Origin: Aliidiomarina quisquiliarum
GTDB lineage: Bacteria; Pseudomonadota; Gammaproteobacteria; Enterobacterales; Alteromonadaceae
Reading direction: 5' to 3'
DNA length: 50,214 nt
Assembly: GCF_023922585.1 (NCBI RefSeq)
Contig: NZ_JAMFTN010000007.1
Span: 22,954-73,167 of the forward strand
Shown: positions 48,042 through 50,214 of the stretch, piece after piece
Layout of the letters: each line of letters starts with the position of its first letter
Numbering within the stretch: the first letter of the stretch is position 1
Program-made: the position numbers and the translations under genes
The notes under the pieces: model-generated
The model's input: only the letters and a program-made list of their open reading frames with translations
Database searches by the model: none
Told to the model about the DNA's origin: nothing

Positions 48042-48241
48042 AAGTGGTAGACCCAATGGATAAAGCGATGAATCGAGTGTCGGTAATATTCAAGCAATTA
48101 CAGGAAATTGCGGATCAAACTGCCGACATGGCGCTGGCCGGTTGCGCAAACCACGACAACCCTCGTTTAAGAGATTTAATGAAGCGACACAGACAATTGA
48201 CGGATGAAGCACGGCAGATACTTGGTCCAAAAGAGGAATAG
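48038..48241 (+). CDS. Small helical protein downstream of mazF
   Basis: 67 aa if the overlapping TTG is used (an ATG at 48056 gives 61). Helical and charged (MKRHRQLTDEARQILGPKEE). It may be a third cistron of the operon. No family recognised. Confidence 0.45.
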   Translation: MKVVDPMDKAMNRVSVIFKQLQEIADQTADMALAGCANHDNPRLRDLMKRHRQLTDEARQILGPKEE

Positions 48242-48327
48242 ACCAAGACGAAGCTGGCGCAATAAATGGCGTCGATTTCGACTTGTGGTAAGTTAACTTT
48301 AACTAACAATAATCAAGCGAGGTCATA

Positions 48328-48495
48328 ATGCTGAATCCAAAAGTACTGCTTTTGCCTTTTATGGTTATTTTTGAAATAGCTTTGATGCTGATATGTCTGT
48401 GCTTGGCCTTTGCGGCTCCCAAGGCTGCCATAGTGATGAATAATTGGTCGCAAAAACTACCTAATTTCAATTGGTATATTAAACCGAGGAATTGA
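48328..48495 (+). CDS. Small membrane protein, first gene of membrane module 2
   Basis: 55 aa with GAGG 5 nt before the ATG. Helix KVLLLPFMVIFEIALMLICL, then NWSQKLPNFNWYIKPRN. It is a paralogue of the 57-aa protein at 20017-20190. The next gene starts 6 nt later. Confidence 0.65.
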   Translation: MLNPKVLLLPFMVIFEIALMLICLCLAFAAPKAAIVMNNWSQKLPNFNWYIKPRN

Positions 48496-48501
48496 CGAAT
48501 T

Positions 48502-48795
48502 ATGAAAATCAAAGAAATAATTCTTAACCTTGTAGCATCTACAGGTATAGTCGGCTCCTTTTATCTCGGGTGGATAAAAGCGCGTGACGCTTCGGCAAGC
48601 CTTGCTCCTGCAGATGGACCAATCAGCCAGCTCTTTAGTCATATTTCTCCAGCGGCAAGCTTTATGTCTTATGGCCTAATAGGGGCAGCTATTACGTTAA
48701 CCTGTTGCTCAGTTATCGCGGTTGCACTCAAGATGAAAATCGTAACGAATGGCTATGGCATTGCATTTACAGTGCCAGAAAACGCAGAAAAGTAG
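48502..48795 (+). CDS. Two-helix membrane protein, second gene of membrane module 2
   Basis: 97 aa, the same length and topology as the second gene of module 1 (19712-20005), though the sequences are hard to align. Two membrane segments (about residues 8-25 and 52-74). It follows the small membrane protein closely and is probably co-translated. Confidence 0.6.
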   Translation: MKIKEIILNLVASTGIVGSFYLGWIKARDASASLAPADGPISQLFSHISPAASFMSYGLIGAAITLTCCSVIAVALKMKIVTNGYGIAFTVPENAEK

Positions 48796-48939
48796 CGAAG
48801 GAATAAAAGGTTCTACGGGAACGTGACTTAACCTTCGTAGTTGCTCAACATGGTGAGCACAAGAAAAGTATTGCATTAAAAGCCCTCACACAGTCGTAAT
48901 ATACAGCCATTGAAATTTCATAAACGAGGTAACAGCACA

Positions 48940-49380
48940 ATGTCATTACGCAGCACGTATCAACGCTACAAAGAAGAGCAGCAAGAGGGTCGAGGGCCCT
49001 ACAAAAATCGCCTGATAGCCTATGGGTTGTTTTTACTGCTATTTCTTATGGCTATTATTCTTCCAGCTCTCATTAGCCCTATCGGGGCATTTTCTTCCTA
49101 CGTTGTAGATAACCTTTTGTTAGTGGCTATTCTGGTATTGATTCCGGTAACAAAAAATTTCAAGTTTACTGAGGCCGTAATACCTTACCTGGTTGGGTTG
49201 TTAGCAACATTCGTTTTGCTCTCACACCTTGTGCGTGATTTATTGGGAATTGAACGGTCTTCTTTCGGTGATGATTTCAACGTGGTGTTATTTACGTTCA
49301 GCATTCTATATATGGTGTTTGCGCAAACAGTAGCAATACTTATCGCAAAACAAATCACGGGTACAAAGTTTCAAAATTAG
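48940..49380 (+). CDS. Four-helix membrane protein
   Basis: 146 aa from an ATG at 48940 with GAGG upstream. Four hydrophobic segments follow a charged N-terminal tail (TYQRYKEEQQEGRGPYKNRL). No family is recognised. It follows membrane module 2 in the same direction. Confidence 0.6.
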   Translation: MSLRSTYQRYKEEQQEGRGPYKNRLIAYGLFLLLFLMAIILPALISPIGAFSSYVVDNLLLVAILVLIPVTKNFKFTEAVIPYLVGLLATFVLLSHLVRDLLGIERSSFGDDFNVVLFTFSILYMVFAQTVAILIAKQITGTKFQN

Positions 49381-49449
49381 AGCAAAACAATGGGGTAAGT
49401 CGTTTGATGTCAGCTGTGACGACCCCAAATTAAGTAAGTAAGGTGTCAG

Positions 49450-49487
49450 TTACAGAAATAGATGATAATTTACAGAAATAGATGATA
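49450..49487. repeat. Tandem 20-bp repeat
   Basis: TTACAGAAATAGATGATAAT occurs once in full, and its first 18 bases recur directly after it. It lies in a 340-bp gap without genes (49381-49719). Confidence 0.75.
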
Positions 49488-49719
49488 CTAAAAGCTAGGT
49501 GGTATTTGTGTGGCTGTTACTCTTCGATTTTTCTTAAACTACCTTCCGGCTCTCAAATAAAGTAAACAGGCGACCTCGCCTACCCAAACTCACAACAAGA
49601 ATCCGTACTATTACGGACTCTTGTGCTATGTTTTATTTGCATGGAATTTATACGTAGATACTACGGAATGTGACTCTGTCACTATGAAAAATAGGTAATT
49701 AGAATTTAGGAGGCCTGCA

Positions 49720-49995
49720 ATGCAAGCAGCAACAGGACCAAAAAATGCAGGAAAGCGAGCCCGCATTGAATTGAAAACAAGTCAGCAAGTCAAATCTGAG
49801 CTTGAGAGAGCTGCGGCAATTAGCGGTATTAGTTTGACGGCGTTTATTATCAATCAAGCTTCAGAAGCAGCAAGGCGTATCGTAGAGGAAGCGAATACAG
49901 TGATTTTAAATCAAAAAGCCCAGTCGAAGCTGAGCGCGGCGATAAAGAAACCGTCAAAGCCTACCGACGAATTGAAGGAGTTGATGAGGCTATAA
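49720..49995 (+). CDS. DUF1778-family antitoxin (TacA-like, ribbon-helix-helix)
   Basis: 91 aa with AGGAGG upstream. RARIELKTSQQVKSELERAA and ISLTAFIINQASEAARRIV are the ribbon-helix-helix signature of antitoxins that pair with GNAT acetyltransferase toxins. The C-terminal helix would bind the toxin. The expected toxin gene does not follow; the IS256-type element begins about 95 bp downstream. It may be an orphan, or the toxin was displaced. Confidence 0.82.
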   Translation: MQAATGPKNAGKRARIELKTSQQVKSELERAAAISGISLTAFIINQASEAARRIVEEANTVILNQKAQSKLSAAIKKPSKPTDELKELMRL

Positions 49996-50090
49996 AGGCA
50001 AGAAGCTTGTATAAAAAATAAAAGAGAGGGAAGTATTCTCTCTAGCTGCGGATAAGTCACCTTGAATCAAGGTGGCGAGTTTTACCTCGA

Positions 50091-50214
50091 GAGTGTAAAA
50101 ATATCTGTGTAAATGGCATTCTTAACAATATCGAAGAAGGATATCAGAATGCCAATATCAGACAAACTCATCGACCAGCTGCTTGTCGGCTGTGATTCCC
50201 CAGAAGACATCTTA
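50091..50214 (+). mobile_element. Left end of an IS256-family element (partial)
   Basis: GAGTGTAAAAATATCTGTGT resembles IS256-family terminal repeats and is followed by a transposase start. The element continues beyond the window, so the exact outer boundary is not certain. Two hairpins (50022-50042 and 50058-50074) lie just before it. Confidence 0.6.
50149..50214 (+). CDS. IS256-family transposase (first 22 codons)
   Basis: MPISDKLIDQLLVGCDSPED and two more codons to the window edge, with AAGGA 9 nt upstream. The pattern M-IS--L-D-LL----PEDIL is the usual opening of IS256-family transposases. The catalytic domain is outside the window. Confidence 0.75.
   Translation, partial: MPISDKLIDQLLVGCDSPEDIL

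Noticed and set aside
1-50214. tRNA, rRNA or conjugative transfer genes
   Set aside because: No cloverleaf with tRNA-type arms and no relaxase, coupling protein or type IV secretion motifs were seen in any of the supported reading frames.

Overview
The window looks like part of a large plasmid, or plasmid-like integrative element, of a Gammaproteobacterium, probably environmental or marine. The evidence is a plasmid replication block (initiator, RSF1010 RepA-like helicase, iterons, ParA plus small partner), a PRTRC cassette (ParB-related, ThiF-related cassette, a plasmid marker), plasmid copies of housekeeping genes (sliding clamp, ATP-dependent ligase, DnaQ-like exonuclease), a Cre-like recombinase, a MazEF pair, and IS elements at both edges. 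There are no rRNA, tRNA or central-metabolism genes. The host is not identified.

Layout. 1-1660: IS debris, namely a truncated IS200/IS605-type tnpB and a 397-bp internally deleted IS5-family element. 1682-3235: a PAS-containing methyl-accepting chemotaxis protein. 3362-18058, almost all on the minus strand: exonuclease, ligase, small unknowns, a possible Fe(II)/2OG oxygenase, PRTRC ThiF, B, F, C, E and ParB, a DnaN-like clamp and a zinc-ribbon protein. 18124-25683: a mosaic accessory region with a degraded second ThiF, two-gene membrane module 1, paralogous lipoproteins, a tyrosine recombinase, an exported EndA-type nuclease, a stand-alone DsbD N-domain and a DNA methyltransferase. 25860-29932: replication and partition. 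29939-32132: a DUF4942 methyltransferase and an OmpA-like lipoprotein. 32396-45507, plus strand: the most unusual part, described below. 45593-50214: Cre-like recombinase, MazEF, membrane module 2, a DUF1778 antitoxin and the left end of an IS256-family element.

The 32.4-45.5 kb region is a set of genes controlled by repeated RNA leaders. Ten copies of a ~100-nt leader (element A) each sit directly before a start codon. Each contains a C4/G4 hairpin, a loop that can pair with a downstream GTGTCTG (pseudoknot; not seen in copy 4), and a TGCTCC strand complementary to the GGAGCA Shine-Dalgarno. Stem differences between copies mostly preserve pairing. Two further repeated structured elements occur: B (branched hairpin followed by a T-tract, two copies) and C (two hairpins with compensatory changes, three copies). 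The genes include a MoxR/CobS-like ATPase, a DUF3150-like protein, a CobT-like VWA protein, a RadC-like protein, a TOPRIM primase-like protein, a small 2Fe-2S ferredoxin and many unknown small proteins. Several coding sequences here are themselves packed with long perfect hairpins. The strongest is 33286-33759, which is hairpins almost from end to end. Leaders plus hairpin-saturated coding sequence are the best candidate for an undescribed, RNA-structure-based regulatory system.
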